47,584 nucleotides of DNA from CAYLHS01 sp964383535 (GTDB taxonomy: Bacteria > Actinomycetota > Acidimicrobiia > Spongiisociales > UBA4744): the NCBI GenBank assembly GCA_964383535.1, contig CAYLHS010000006.1, forward strand, positions 1 to 47,584, written 5' to 3'. Positions 17,407 to 25,035 of the stretch are shown here, in pieces. The translations under genes and the position numbers were made by a program. Under the pieces are notes generated by a model. That model did not search any database. It saw nothing but the letters and a program-made list of their open reading frames with translations, and was not told the origin of the DNA. Positions within the stretch are counted from its first letter, which is position 1, and each line of letters opens with the position of its first letter.

Positions 17407-18140
17407 TCGAGACCCAGCTTCGAGAAGAGCTGCTGCACCCAGCCGGAGATGATCGCGAGCTTGCCGGTGATCATCAGCACACCAAACCCGGCGAGCAGGA
17501 GACCGGAGACGACGTTGATCGGGCGAAGGTATCGCCGTAGGAACCTCATCGCCTTGAGGGCCCGTGATACTCCAACGCCGGACAGGATGAATGGGACACC
17601 GAGGCCGAGGCCATACGCGAACAGGAGCACCATGCCTTGTACGACCGTCTCCTGGGCGGCGGCGGTTGCGAGAATCGCGGCAAGCACAGGCCCGATGCAC
17701 GGCGTCCACGCGAACCCGAACGCGAACCCCATCGCGAGAGGGGCCCATCCACCGAGCCTGGAGGGGCGTACCTCGAAGCGGCGTTCCCTCGTCAAGAACG
17801 CGAGGTACTTGGAGTTGGAGAAGGCGGAGGTCACGATGAGCAGCCCAAACGCGATCACGATCCAGCCCGCAATCCTCAGGGCGACTCGCTGGTGGACCAG
17901 GAAGAAGTGTCCGACGGAGGTTGCGGCGGCGCCGAGAATGACGAACACGATCGTGAAGCCCACCACGAAGGTCAAGGTGACCCGGAACATGCGCCCCGAG
18001 GACGCCGACCCGCCCTGGAGATCACCCACCGAGTAGCCGGACATGAGGCTCAGATAGCCCGGCAGGAGTGGCAGCACACACGGCGAGAGGAACGACACGA
18101 TGCCGAACACGAACGCAGTGATGATGCCGACGTCACCCAT
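17388..18140 (-). CDS. ccdA: CcdA-family thiol-disulfide transmembrane protein
   Basis: Moves reducing equivalents across the membrane to extracytoplasmic thioredoxin-like proteins, classically for cytochrome c maturation. The 250-residue product has six predicted helices. The paired redox cysteines sit in SPCVLPLLPGYLS in TM1 and in FAWTPCIGPVLAA in TM4, both with the family Pro neighbours. No other cytochrome c biogenesis gene is in the window, so the client could be another thioredoxin-fold protein. A TAGGCT -10 box lies 8 nt before the ATG. Confidence 0.92.
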   Translation of the reverse strand: MGDVGIITAFVFGIVSFLSPCVLPLLPGYLSLMSGYSVGDLQGGSASSGRMFRVTLTFVVGFTIVFVILGAAATSVGHFFLVHQRVALRIAGWIVIAFGLLIVTSAFSNSKYLAFLTRERRFEVRPSRLGGWAPLAMGFAFGFAWTPCIGPVLAAILATAAAQETVVQGMVLLFAYGLGLGVPFILSGVGVSRALKAMRFLRRYLRPINVVSGLLLAGFGVLMITGKLAIISGWVQQLFSKLGLEWLAQI

Positions 18141-18148
18141 GGGCGGGC

Positions 18149-18154
18149 AGCCTA
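18149..18154 (-). promoter_or_regulatory. -10 box of ccdA, leaderless type
   Basis: Minus strand TAGGCT (18154-18149), 8 nt before the ccdA ATG at 18140. No Shine-Dalgarno sequence lies between. Confidence 0.55.
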
Positions 18155-18260
18155 GCCCGAAGTCATGAACAGCCCCTCACCAAGTTCTAACAGTTCTCAG
18201 CACGTGGCAGACAGTCTCCAGCAACCGGTTCCCAACCCTCGCAGGGAATAGTACGGCGAC

Positions 18261-19502
18261 CTAGATCGGCTGAACGTCGCCGGACAGGTGGCTTCCCTTC
18301 GTCTCCGGTACGAAGGCCACCAGAACCGCCGCTACGGCCATCCCCACCGAGAGCACCGTAACGGTTGTCGATAGGCCGAAGGCGCCGATCAGGTACTTGC
18401 CTACAGCGAGCCCCGACACCGCGCCGGCAACGCCGGCGGAGTTGAGCCAGGTGGCCGCGGTCGCGCGGATGCCGGTCGGAAACACCTCGTTGCGCATCGC
18501 ACCGAGCGATGGGACGATCGCGAACGCTCCGAACCCCGAGAGCGCGGCAGCGAGGACGAGAAGGCCAGGGGACTCGAGGCGGTACATGCCGATTCCTCCG
18601 ATCCCGGCCGACAGAAGGGCCATCACGGCCGTCGGACGACGGCCCCACGTGTCTGCAAGACGTCCACCGGCGAAGAAGCCGATCCCGCCGACGGTTCCCC
18701 CGACGGCAAGGATCAGCACCGCTGTAGTCGTCGACAACCCGAGACCTTCCACGAGTCGTTCCACCGAGAACGACGATGCCGTCGCAGCGAATGCCGCAGC
18801 GAGGAACGATATCGCCGCGATCGGCCAGAACCTCCTGGCGGCATCCCCGCGCAACGGGACCCACAACCTGGATCGGATCCCGGTCGATTCGAAGAGTGGA
18901 CTCTCTCCTATTCGCTTCACGAGAGCTGGAAGCGCAAGCAACCCAAGAAGGGTCGACGCGAACAACACTCTCCACATGTCCGGACCGAGATCGTTGATGG
19001 GAACGGCGACGAGAGCCGATCCCGCGCCGAAGCTGGTCGCGGCGCCGAATACGGCGATGCCGTACGCGCGCAACCCCGGCTGGAGCGTTTCAGCCAGCAT
19101 CACGAGTGCCAGCACCGACACCGCAGAGCCCGTCATGCGGGTGATCGACTGCCACACCGTGAACCACAGAGCGGTGTGGGCCGACGCTGTGGCCGCGCTT
19201 GCCAGAGCCATCGCGCCGTAGGAGAACAACATGATCCTCCGGCGTCCCCCCCGGTCGCCGACCAGCGAGAGCACCACGGCGGCCACGGCACCCATCCGGG
19301 TGATGGCGAGGAGGAGACTCATCTGCGCCGCCGTCTGCCCGAGTGACTGGCGGACGAATGGAACGTTGTTGGATGCCTGGGCGAATGCGTAGCCCTGGAC
19401 GTAGGCCATGACCGCCGTCAGCGACACGATCCGGACGTCGGACCGCACCGGAGAGATCGGTGGTCGGACGAACCGAGGAATCTTCACGAGGCGGTCCATC
19501 AT
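18261..19502 (-). CDS. MFS transporter
   Basis: Major facilitator superfamily permease of 413 residues with about 12 membrane helices in two halves. The loop 2-3 signature appears as GDRGGRRRIMLFSYG, its counterpart in the second half as GRLADTWGRRPTAVMALL, and the C-terminal half ends in VPETKG, typical of the sugar/metabolite porter lineages. Substrate cannot be told from sequence. Two adjacent ATG codons start the frame; the first lies 8 nt after a TACGCT -10 box. It stands alone, 120 bp downstream of the ccdA start region. Confidence 0.88.
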   Translation of the reverse strand: MMDRLVKIPRFVRPPISPVRSDVRIVSLTAVMAYVQGYAFAQASNNVPFVRQSLGQTAAQMSLLLAITRMGAVAAVVLSLVGDRGGRRRIMLFSYGAMALASAATASAHTALWFTVWQSITRMTGSAVSVLALVMLAETLQPGLRAYGIAVFGAATSFGAGSALVAVPINDLGPDMWRVLFASTLLGLLALPALVKRIGESPLFESTGIRSRLWVPLRGDAARRFWPIAAISFLAAAFAATASSFSVERLVEGLGLSTTTAVLILAVGGTVGGIGFFAGGRLADTWGRRPTAVMALLSAGIGGIGMYRLESPGLLVLAAALSGFGAFAIVPSLGAMRNEVFPTGIRATAATWLNSAGVAGAVSGLAVGKYLIGAFGLSTTVTVLSVGMAVAAVLVAFVPETKGSHLSGDVQPI

Positions 19503-19510
19503 GAGCCGGG

Positions 19511-19516
19511 AGCGTA
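19511..19516 (-). promoter_or_regulatory. -10 box of the MFS gene, leaderless type
   Basis: Minus strand TACGCT (19516-19511), 8 nt before the ATG at 19502, the same geometry as ccdA and proS. Confidence 0.55.
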
Positions 19517-19563
19517 GCCAGCGAGATGGGGCCGAGCATGATGCTCGATCGCATCGTACCTTG

Positions 19564-19578
19564 TACCTCGTATCTCGT
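19564..19578. repeat. Dispersed 15-mer TACCTCGTATCTCGT, copy 2
   Basis: Exact copy of 8248-8262, located between the MFS gene start and the end of nth. The surrounding 220-bp gap holds only repeats and the MFS promoter. Confidence 0.7.
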
Positions 19579-19678
19579 ACACGAGCACATGCTTCTCGAG
19601 ACCTCGGGGCGATCGGATGCTCTGATCCCGCCGGCGACCGGCACTCATCCCAGACTGGAACAGCTCAAGGCGGGCTGC

Positions 19679-19723
19679 GAGGTACGAAGTACGGAATACC
19701 CAGTACGGCGAGCGAAGCCCGCC
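19679..19723. repeat. Dispersed repeat: GAAGTAC-GGAATAC box plus GC hairpin, copy 2
   Basis: GAGGTACGAAGTACGGAATAC, then a GC hairpin ending directly at the nth stop codon. Same element order as 8331-8368. Confidence 0.6.
19707..19723 (-). terminator. Hairpin abutting the nth stop codon
   Basis: GGCGAGC-GAA-GCCCGCC forms a 7-bp stem with one mismatch and a 3-nt loop. The nth TAG is at 19726-19724, so the stem starts immediately after the stop. No U tract follows, so if it terminates transcription it is a non-canonical site. Confidence 0.45.
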
Positions 19724-20353
19724 CTACTCCGTCTTGTCCGGGTATGGGCACACGTCGGCGAGTTCGCACTCCGGGCAGTTGGGTCGTCTCGCCGTGCAGA
19801 CGTCGCGGCCGTACTGGATGAGTCGCATCGACAGCCCTGCCCACGACTGCTCGGGGAACAGGTCCTTGAGATCTTGCTCGATCTTGGCGGGGTCCTTCTG
19901 GGTGGTGAACCCCAACCGGTTGGACAATCGCTTGACGTGCGTGTCGACGGCGATGGCCGGCATCTCGAACGCCTCGGCCAGTACCACGCTGGCCGTCTTC
20001 CGGCCGACGCCAGGCAGCGTCACCAGCTCATCGAGGTCGGAAGGCACCACACCCGCGAATCGTTCTGACAGCGCCTGAGACAGCCCGATGATCGCTTTGG
20101 TCTTCTGCCTGAAGAACCCGGTCGTGAATACGACCTTCTCGACGTCCTCCGGGTTGGCGTTTGCGAGATCCTCCGCCGTCGGATAGGCCCGGAACAGCAC
20201 AGGAGTGACCTTGTTGACCGTGTCGTCGGTCGTCTGGGCCGAGAGCACCGTCGCGACGAGCAGCTGCCACGGATCGCGGTGGTGGAGCGCTGTACCGATC
20301 GAGGGGTAGCGACGCTCGAGCCGATGCAAGATGTCGAGTGTTCGTTCGTCCAC
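19724..20353 (-). CDS. nth: Endonuclease III
   Basis: Base-excision repair glycosylase/AP lyase for oxidised pyrimidines. The 209-residue product has helix-hairpin-helix LPGVGRKTASVVL with catalytic K119, catalytic D137 in VDTHVKRLSNRLG, and a C-terminal 4Fe-4S loop with C186, C193, C196 and C202 (C-x6-C-x2-C-x5-C). GTG at 20353 is chosen because it begins at the family N-terminus and follows a TACGAT -10 box by 6 nt; an upstream ATG would run into the divergent xpt gene. Confidence 0.95.
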   Translation of the reverse strand: MDERTLDILHRLERRYPSIGTALHHRDPWQLLVATVLSAQTTDDTVNKVTPVLFRAYPTAEDLANANPEDVEKVVFTTGFFRQKTKAIIGLSQALSERFAGVVPSDLDELVTLPGVGRKTASVVLAEAFEMPAIAVDTHVKRLSNRLGFTTQKDPAKIEQDLKDLFPEQSWAGLSMRLIQYGRDVCTARRPNCPECELADVCPYPDKTE

Positions 20354-20359
20354 GGGGCG

Positions 20360-20365
20360 ATCGTA
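20360..20365 (-). promoter_or_regulatory. -10 box of nth, leaderless type
   Basis: Minus strand TACGAT (20365-20360), 6 nt before the GTG at 20353. It lies back to back with the xpt -10 box 17 bp away in a 43-bp divergent spacer. Confidence 0.55.
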
Positions 20366-20382
20366 GCGGTGGCTCCAACAGC

Positions 20383-20388
20383 TACTAT
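20383..20388 (+). promoter_or_regulatory. -10 box of xpt, leaderless type
   Basis: TACTAT, 8 nt before the xpt ATG at 20397. Confidence 0.55.
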
Positions 20389-20396
20389 CGCCCGAC

Positions 20397-20960
20397 ATGG
20401 ATCTGCGAGCCGTCATCAGGGATCAAGGGCGCATCAGAGGCGATCTGCTCGTTGTCGACACCTTCCTCAACCACATGGTCGACACGACCGTGATGAACGG
20501 GATCGGGGCCGCTCTGGCAACACACCTGATTCCCCACAGACCCGACCTGGTGCTCACGGCCGAGGCCAGCGGCATACCCCCGGCGATGGCGGCCGCCTCG
20601 CAGATGCGACTGCCGTTCATCTACGCCAAGAAGTTCGTGGGTGACCCTCGCCCGAACTCGTACGGTCGTACCGTATCGTCACCGACGAAGGGGATGGAGT
20701 ATCGGGTCGAGGTCGCGGAACATCTCCTCGACGCGGGCCGGCGAGTCGCCGTGGTGGACGACTTCCTTGCGCGCGGCAGGACCGCAGAAGCACTCGGCGA
20801 GATCGTCGAGGATGCCGGGGGTGTCGTCGTTGCGGCGGGATTCGTGATCGAGAAGGTGTCGTTCGGCGGGCGGGACCTCCTCGCCAGGCACGGCTGGCCG
20901 ATCCTGTCGATCGTCAGGATCGGTTCGCTCGACGACAACTCGATCGAATTCGTCGACTGA
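20397..20960 (+). CDS. xpt: Xanthine phosphoribosyltransferase
   Basis: Purine salvage enzyme of the type I PRT fold that joins xanthine (or a related purine) to PRPP. The 187-residue product aligns by eye with Bacillus Xpt along its length: DTFLNHMVDTTVMNGIG near the N-terminus, AEASGIPPAM at about 55-64, the PRPP loop VVDDFLARGRTA at 119-130, and FVIEKVSFGGRDLL later. No purine riboswitch is present because the message appears leaderless. Its stop overlaps the start of the EamA gene by 1 nt, so that transporter may carry a purine or related metabolite. Confidence 0.88.
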   Translation: MDLRAVIRDQGRIRGDLLVVDTFLNHMVDTTVMNGIGAALATHLIPHRPDLVLTAEASGIPPAMAAASQMRLPFIYAKKFVGDPRPNSYGRTVSSPTKGMEYRVEVAEHLLDAGRRVAVVDDFLARGRTAEALGEIVEDAGGVVVAAGFVIEKVSFGGRDLLARHGWPILSIVRIGSLDDNSIEFVD

Positions 20961-21850
20961 TGCCCCCGAACCGGCGCCGAACGCTCGCCTACCTCGCCTT
21001 GATCTTGGCTGCGTTTCTGTTCGGTGCGACGTTCGTCGTCATCAAGCAGGCGGTGGCATTGATACCGCCACTCGCGTTCGTCGGGTGGAGGTTCATGATC
21101 GGGGCCGTCGTGCTTCTCGCGCTGGCGCTACCAAAGGGCCGATCGGTTTGGCGCGATGGGATGATCGCAGGGGTGCTGCTGTTTGCCGGATACGCGCTCC
21201 AGACGGAGGGGCTGGCGTTGACGAGCGCGGCCAATTCGGGACTCATCACGGGCCTGTATGTGGTGTTCACACCGATCATCGCCGCGGTCGTCGCCCGCGC
21301 GAAGCTCTCCGGGTGGGCGGTGTCAGGTACCGGCGTTGCATTCGTCGGCCTCGCACTCCTGACGATTCGAGAGGGAGTCAGATTCGACGCTGGGGACATG
21401 CTCACTGTTGGGTGCGCAGTGGCGTTTGCCGTCCATATCGTCGTCTTGTCGCGGGTCGCCGCCCGACATCCTGTCGTTCCGTTCACAGCGGTTCAGCTCC
21501 TCGTCACCGCGGTCCTTGCGTCGGCTCTCTCGTGGATCACGGAAGGATTCCCTCTGCCCTCCATCGATGTCGTGCCCGCGCTGCTGATGACCGGGCTCGT
21601 CGTGACCGCCGGGGCCTTCCTCATGCAGGTGTGGTCCCAGACGGTGATCGGACCGGCCCGAACCGCCGTGATCCTGACTTTGGAGCCGGTTTCGGCGACG
21701 CTTCTCGCTGCGCTCCTCCTCGCGGAGAGACTCGATGCGAAGCAGTGGACTGGCGCAGGACTCATCCTGGCGGGCATCTACCTCGTGCTGGCTCGCACGA
21801 ACGAGATGGACACGATCCCGGCTGCCGAAGCGATCACGCCTGCCCACTGA
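20960..21850 (+). CDS. EamA-family (DMT) transporter
   Basis: Drug/metabolite transporter superfamily permease of 296 residues with about ten hydrophobic helices in two EamA repeats (about 8-140 and 148-283). The first repeat begins LILAAFLFGATFVVIKQAV, the second ends GAGLILAGIYLVLART. Substrate is not predictable. Its ATG shares one base with the xpt stop codon (TGATG), indicating translational coupling. The 3' end overlaps by 17 bp the end of a convergent small membrane-protein gene. Confidence 0.87.
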   Translation: MPPNRRRTLAYLALILAAFLFGATFVVIKQAVALIPPLAFVGWRFMIGAVVLLALALPKGRSVWRDGMIAGVLLFAGYALQTEGLALTSAANSGLITGLYVVFTPIIAAVVARAKLSGWAVSGTGVAFVGLALLTIREGVRFDAGDMLTVGCAVAFAVHIVVLSRVAARHPVVPFTAVQLLVTAVLASALSWITEGFPLPSIDVVPALLMTGLVVTAGAFLMQVWSQTVIGPARTAVILTLEPVSATLLAALLLAERLDAKQWTGAGLILAGIYLVLARTNEMDTIPAAEAITPAH

Positions 21851-22130
21851 GCCTGCGCATGGCCTCGTCCAGTTCTTGTTCCCTTCGAATGTGCCTCATG
21901 CCCCGTGCCACGACACGGATCGCAGCAAGCAACAGGAACAGAAGAACGATGAGAACGAGCAGCAACTCGAGCCCGCGCGTGTAGGTCACCTCGCACGACA
22001 CCAACCCGTGAGGACAGATACCGTACCCGGTCCCACCGTCCGCCAGGTCGAACAGAACAACGAGCGGCACAACCGCAACAACGAGAACTGCGGCGAGCAG
22101 CAGTGCCATGAGCGCACGAAGCCAGAGCAT
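21834..22130 (-). CDS. Small two-helix membrane protein with extracytoplasmic CX6C
   Basis: I do not recognise a family. The 98-residue product begins at ATG 22130 inside a longer open frame. TM1 is at about 4-30, an extracytoplasmic loop (about 31-54) contains two cysteines in ICPHGLVSCEV, TM2 is at about 56-78, and the tail is charged and helical (RGMRHIRREQELDEAMRRL). The start is supported by a TACCCT -10 box 6 nt upstream, the geometry seen for clear genes nearby. The two cysteines could form a disulfide or bind metal. It is divergent from thyX and converges on the EamA gene. Confidence 0.65.
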   Translation of the reverse strand: MLWLRALMALLLAAVLVVAVVPLVVLFDLADGGTGYGICPHGLVSCEVTYTRGLELLLVLIVLLFLLLAAIRVVARGMRHIRREQELDEAMRRLSGQA

Positions 22131-22136
22131 GCCGAT

Positions 22137-22142
22137 AGGGTA
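22137..22142 (-). promoter_or_regulatory. -10 box of the small membrane-protein gene
   Basis: Minus strand TACCCT (22142-22137), 6 nt before the ATG at 22130. Confidence 0.5.
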
Positions 22143-22165
22143 CCCCTCCGCCGAATCGCTCCCGG

Positions 22166-22171
22166 TACAAT
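22166..22171 (+). promoter_or_regulatory. -10 box of the thyX-like gene, leaderless type
   Basis: TACAAT, a near-consensus -10, 7 nt before the GTG at 22179. Confidence 0.6.
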
Positions 22172-22178
22172 CCGGCCG

Positions 22179-23780
22179 GTGGAGTTCTACCGCGAGCCGT
22201 TCACCGATGACGAGACCCGCGTGCTTTCGCGGTTCTTCAGCAACGTCGACAAGCCTGTCTTCGCGCTCCTGAATCTCCCCGAGGTCGTCAAGGGAGCACT
22301 CTTCGCGCGCTACAGCAGAAGCGGCAAGTCGCTTCGCCGACTCTTCCTGGACGAGTTCCTCAACGACGCCGATACGGGAATCGAAACGATCGCACAGCGC
22401 ATCCAGGGTGATCCGTTGTACAGCTTGAGACGGGCGGAGAAACTCTACGACAGGGTGTTCTTCGAGTTCGGTGACGACTCCGTTGCGCAACTCGGTGGAG
22501 CGCACATCGCATGCGAGCAGGCCTCCAACGTGTTGACCAAGGTTCTGGAGTGGGGCCGCCTCGCCTCCTACCTCGAACAATCCACACGCTACATCTACTA
22601 CGACAGCAAGTTCGGTGACCGATACCGATACATGACTCCGCCAGAGATAGAACGGGCCGGGCTCGGGCAACGCCACCGAGCCACCATGGATCTGCTGTTC
22701 GATACCTACTCGAAAACGGTTCGAACGATGACCGACGTATACGCGGACCGATTCCCGAGAGGCGATGACCCCGAACGGGTCTGGAAGGCGACCATCAGAG
22801 CGAAGGCGTGCGACACGGCGCGGGGTCTCCTGCCCGCATCGACCCTCTCCAACGTAGGGATCTTCGCCTCAGGGCAGGCGTACGAGATGGCCCTACTGAG
22901 GATGCAAGCCCATCCCCTCGAAGAGGTACGCGAGTACGGGGCGCTGATGCTCTCCGAGCTACGAAAAGTGATCCCCTCGTTCCTCAAGCGCGTCGATGTG
23001 GAGGACCGCGGTGTTGCATGGAGCACGTACCTCGCGAATACTCGCCGAGCCGTGCGGCAGGCCGCCGACCGGATCGACACGAGTTCGGACGAGCAGCCGC
23101 TCGTCACCCTGACCGACTGGGATCCCGACGCCGAGCTGAAACTCGTCGCCGCGGCGCTGTACCCGCATACGGAGCTCCCCGACTCGATGCTGATCGAGGT
23201 GGCACGAGCGATGTCGGAACAAGAGCGGACAGCGGTGATCAGGGCACTGGTTGGCAATAGGACCAATCGTCGTCACCGCCCTGGAAGGGCGATGGAGCGG
23301 ACCACCTATCGGTTCGACGTACTGTGCGACTACGGAGCTTTTCGCGACCTCCAGCGCCACAGGATGCTCACCGTCGACTGGCAGGAACTCACCACCACCC
23401 ACGGCCATGACATTCCCGACGACCTCCTCGGAACAGACCTGGCAGTCGACTGGGAACGCGCCATGTCTCGCGCTGCTTTGTTCCGCGGCGAGGTCGAGGC
23501 GGCGACATCGTCGACGGTTGCGCAGTACGTCGTTCCTTTCGGCTACAAGATCCGCTTCGTCATGGAGATGAACGCCAGAGAAGCGTTCCATCTCATAGAG
23601 CTGCGAAGCCAGCCCGCCGGTCATGTCGGCTACAGAAAAGTGGCACAGGAGATGCACCGTCAGATCAGAGACGTGGCCGGGCACCGTCTCATCGCCGATG
23701 CCATGTCGTACGTCGACTACACGAGCACCGACCTCGAACGCTTGGAGAGCGAACGGCGAGCAGAGAGAAGGCGGAGCTAG
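22179..23780 (+). CDS. thyX: Tandem ThyX-like (FAD-dependent thymidylate synthase family) protein
   Basis: A 533-residue protein that reads as two ThyX-like halves on one chain. The N-terminal half carries GRLASYLEQSTRYIYYDSK, matching the S-x-x-EQS-x-RY end of the ThyX signature, but EWG replaces the RHR that should precede it. The C-terminal half carries FRDLQRHRMLTVDWQEL, keeping RHR but losing the rest. Each half also has the later Arg/Asn-rich segment (LSNVGIFASGQAYEMALLRM; IRFVMEMNAREAFHLIELRS). Canonical ThyX is about 250 residues and a homotetramer. The GTG start fits both the -10 box 7 nt upstream and the first family-like residues (VEFYREPFTDDE). Catalysis as a thymidylate synthase is uncertain. 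Confidence 0.8.
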   Translation: MEFYREPFTDDETRVLSRFFSNVDKPVFALLNLPEVVKGALFARYSRSGKSLRRLFLDEFLNDADTGIETIAQRIQGDPLYSLRRAEKLYDRVFFEFGDDSVAQLGGAHIACEQASNVLTKVLEWGRLASYLEQSTRYIYYDSKFGDRYRYMTPPEIERAGLGQRHRATMDLLFDTYSKTVRTMTDVYADRFPRGDDPERVWKATIRAKACDTARGLLPASTLSNVGIFASGQAYEMALLRMQAHPLEEVREYGALMLSELRKVIPSFLKRVDVEDRGVAWSTYLANTRRAVRQAADRIDTSSDEQPLVTLTDWDPDAELKLVAAALYPHTELPDSMLIEVARAMSEQERTAVIRALVGNRTNRRHRPGRAMERTTYRFDVLCDYGAFRDLQRHRMLTVDWQELTTTHGHDIPDDLLGTDLAVDWERAMSRAALFRGEVEAATSSTVAQYVVPFGYKIRFVMEMNAREAFHLIELRSQPAGHVGYRKVAQEMHRQIRDVAGHRLIADAMSYVDYTSTDLERLESERRAERRRS

Positions 23781-23836
23781 GCCCCGCCAGTCTTCGGAGC
23801 GCCGTCGTTTGGTGGGAACGGCCCCCTCGCACTCCC

Positions 23837-23873
23837 CCAACACTCACCTCGCTCGCTGGGAGAGAAAACACGG
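23837..23873. repeat. Dispersed repeat CCAACACTC...GAAAACACG, copy 1
   Basis: About 37 bp sharing CCAACACTC-CTCGCTCG-GGGAG-GGAAAACACG-like sequence with a copy at about 37743-37781. It lies between the convergent ends of thyX and the 70-residue gene. Confidence 0.6.
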
Positions 23874-23882
23874 CCCGACAAC

Positions 23883-23899
23883 GGCGGGCGAAGCTCGCC
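23883..23899 (-). terminator. Hairpin abutting the stop of the 70-residue gene
   Basis: GGCGGGC-GAA-GCTCGCC is a 7-bp stem (one G-U pair) with a GAA loop; its last base is part of the TAG stop. The same hairpin type abuts nth at 19707-19723. Confidence 0.45.
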
Positions 23900-24111
23900 T
23901 ATCTCTTCAGTGGGATTCTCAACACCAACAAATCTCCCTCGACCGCCCACGACGCCGCCCCCACCAATGCGAAATCCGTGTAGTCGCGTTCCGCCTGTGC
24001 GATCAGTGCAGCACGCTCCGGGCCGGCCACAGGCGGAAGACCCCTCGCCTTGACGGCCCTCGCTCGCTCCTGGAATCGGTTGATGAACTCGTCGACATCG
24101 AACTCGGCCAT
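23899..24111 (-). CDS. Hypothetical 70-residue protein
   Basis: I do not recognise a family. The 70-residue product is soluble, with an acidic, helical N-terminal third (FDVDEFINRFQERARAVKAR), a middle helix (GPERAALIAQAERDYTDFAL) and a C-terminal strand-like segment (VEGDLLVLRIPLKR). The ATG at 24111 has one of the best Shine-Dalgarno sequences in the window (AAGGAGG, 5 nt spacing), which is the main reason to accept the gene. It is divergent from the ArsA-like pair, with 75 bp between starts. Confidence 0.65.
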   Translation of the reverse strand: MAEFDVDEFINRFQERARAVKARGLPPVAGPERAALIAQAERDYTDFALVGAASWAVEGDLLVLRIPLKR

Positions 24112-24174
24112 GCAAACCTCCTTGAGCGCGAGGGTACCGTGCGGTCGAGCAGAAGAGACGACCGGGTACGCCGC

Positions 24175-24180
24175 TAGCCT
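24175..24180 (+). promoter_or_regulatory. -10 box of the ArsA-like operon, leaderless type
   Basis: TAGCCT, 6 nt before the GTG start at 24187. Confidence 0.5.
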
Positions 24181-24186
24181 TGCCGG

Positions 24187-25035
24187 GTGCTCGACAAGCG
24201 GCTGCTCATCGTCACCGGCAAGGGTGGTGTCGGCAAGTCGGCGGTCGCCGCTGCACTCGCGCTGAGGGCCGCGTTCGACGGCAAGCGAGTGCTTGCCATG
24301 GCGATGACCGATGACACCGGCCTCGCCGCGCACCTCGGCATCGAGCGGCTGCGCTACCGGCCGACGCGCATCAGGTCGGGACTCGATGCGATCGTCATCG
24401 AACGCCCGGAGGCACTCAACGAGTATCTCAGGGTGCAGCTCGGGGTGCCGAGGATCGCGCAGCTCGGGCCGCTCGCACGCGCGTTCGACGCGCTCGCCTC
24501 GACGGCTCCGGGCATACGTGAGGTCATCACGATCGGCAAGGTCCTCTACGAAACCCGAAAGGGCACCTGGGATCTCGTCGTAGCCGATGGGCCGCCCACT
24601 GGTCAGATCGCCTCACACCTTCGTGCTCCCGCGACCGTTGCGCGGCTCGTTGGGGCGGGACGGGTGCTCGACCAAACGGGGTGGATGACTCGGCTTCTGG
24701 GTGACAGAACCGCGACCGGTTTGACCGTTGTCACAACCGCCGAGGAGCTTCCGGTGACCGAAACGATCGAGAGCCTCGCTGCCATCGACGATGAACAACT
24801 CGTCGGAATCGAGAACGTCATCGTGAATCGGACGCTGGATGCACTCGAAGGAGACGTGGAGAGCCTCGACGATGGACCGGCGAAGCAGGCCGCGTTGCTG
24901 CACAACGGTCTGTTCGAAGAGCAGGAACGCTGGATAGCCCACCTCCCGGATGGTCCACGCGTCCCGTACTTCTTCGGTCTGCACACACCTTCCGAGGTGG
25001 CGGCGCGAATGGCCGATCTCTGGGGGTCGCCATGA
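24187..25035 (+). CDS. ArsA/Get3-like ATPase, first subunit
   Basis: SIMIBI-class ATPase of the ArsA/Get3 family; the paired arrangement matches the mycobacterial Rv3679-Rv3680 (BagAB-like) locus. The 282-residue product has the deviant P-loop GKGGVGKS at about 10-17 with the signature Lys of the family, switch I-like DDTGLAAHLG, and switch II DLVVADGPPTGQ. It lacks the Cys triad of arsenite pumps, so arsenic transport is unlikely. The GTG start gives VLDKRLLIVTGKGG and follows a -10 box by 6 nt. It overlaps the second ATPase by 4 bp (ATGA), suggesting a heterodimer. Confidence 0.85.
   Translation: MLDKRLLIVTGKGGVGKSAVAAALALRAAFDGKRVLAMAMTDDTGLAAHLGIERLRYRPTRIRSGLDAIVIERPEALNEYLRVQLGVPRIAQLGPLARAFDALASTAPGIREVITIGKVLYETRKGTWDLVVADGPPTGQIASHLRAPATVARLVGAGRVLDQTGWMTRLLGDRTATGLTVVTTAEELPVTETIESLAAIDDEQLVGIENVIVNRTLDALEGDVESLDDGPAKQAALLHNGLFEEQERWIAHLPDGPRVPYFFGLHTPSEVAARMADLWGSP

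Noticed and set aside
17407..17748. N-terminal extension of the ygfZ frame
   Set aside because: It is an off-frame reading of ccdA, with Arg-rich random composition.
21735..22178. N-terminal extension of the thyX frame
   Set aside because: It overlaps the EamA gene and the small membrane-protein gene, and lacks domain similarity.
22131..22676. 183-residue N-terminal extension of the small membrane protein
   Set aside because: It lies antisense to thyX, and the -10 box plus hydrophobic start support ATG 22130.
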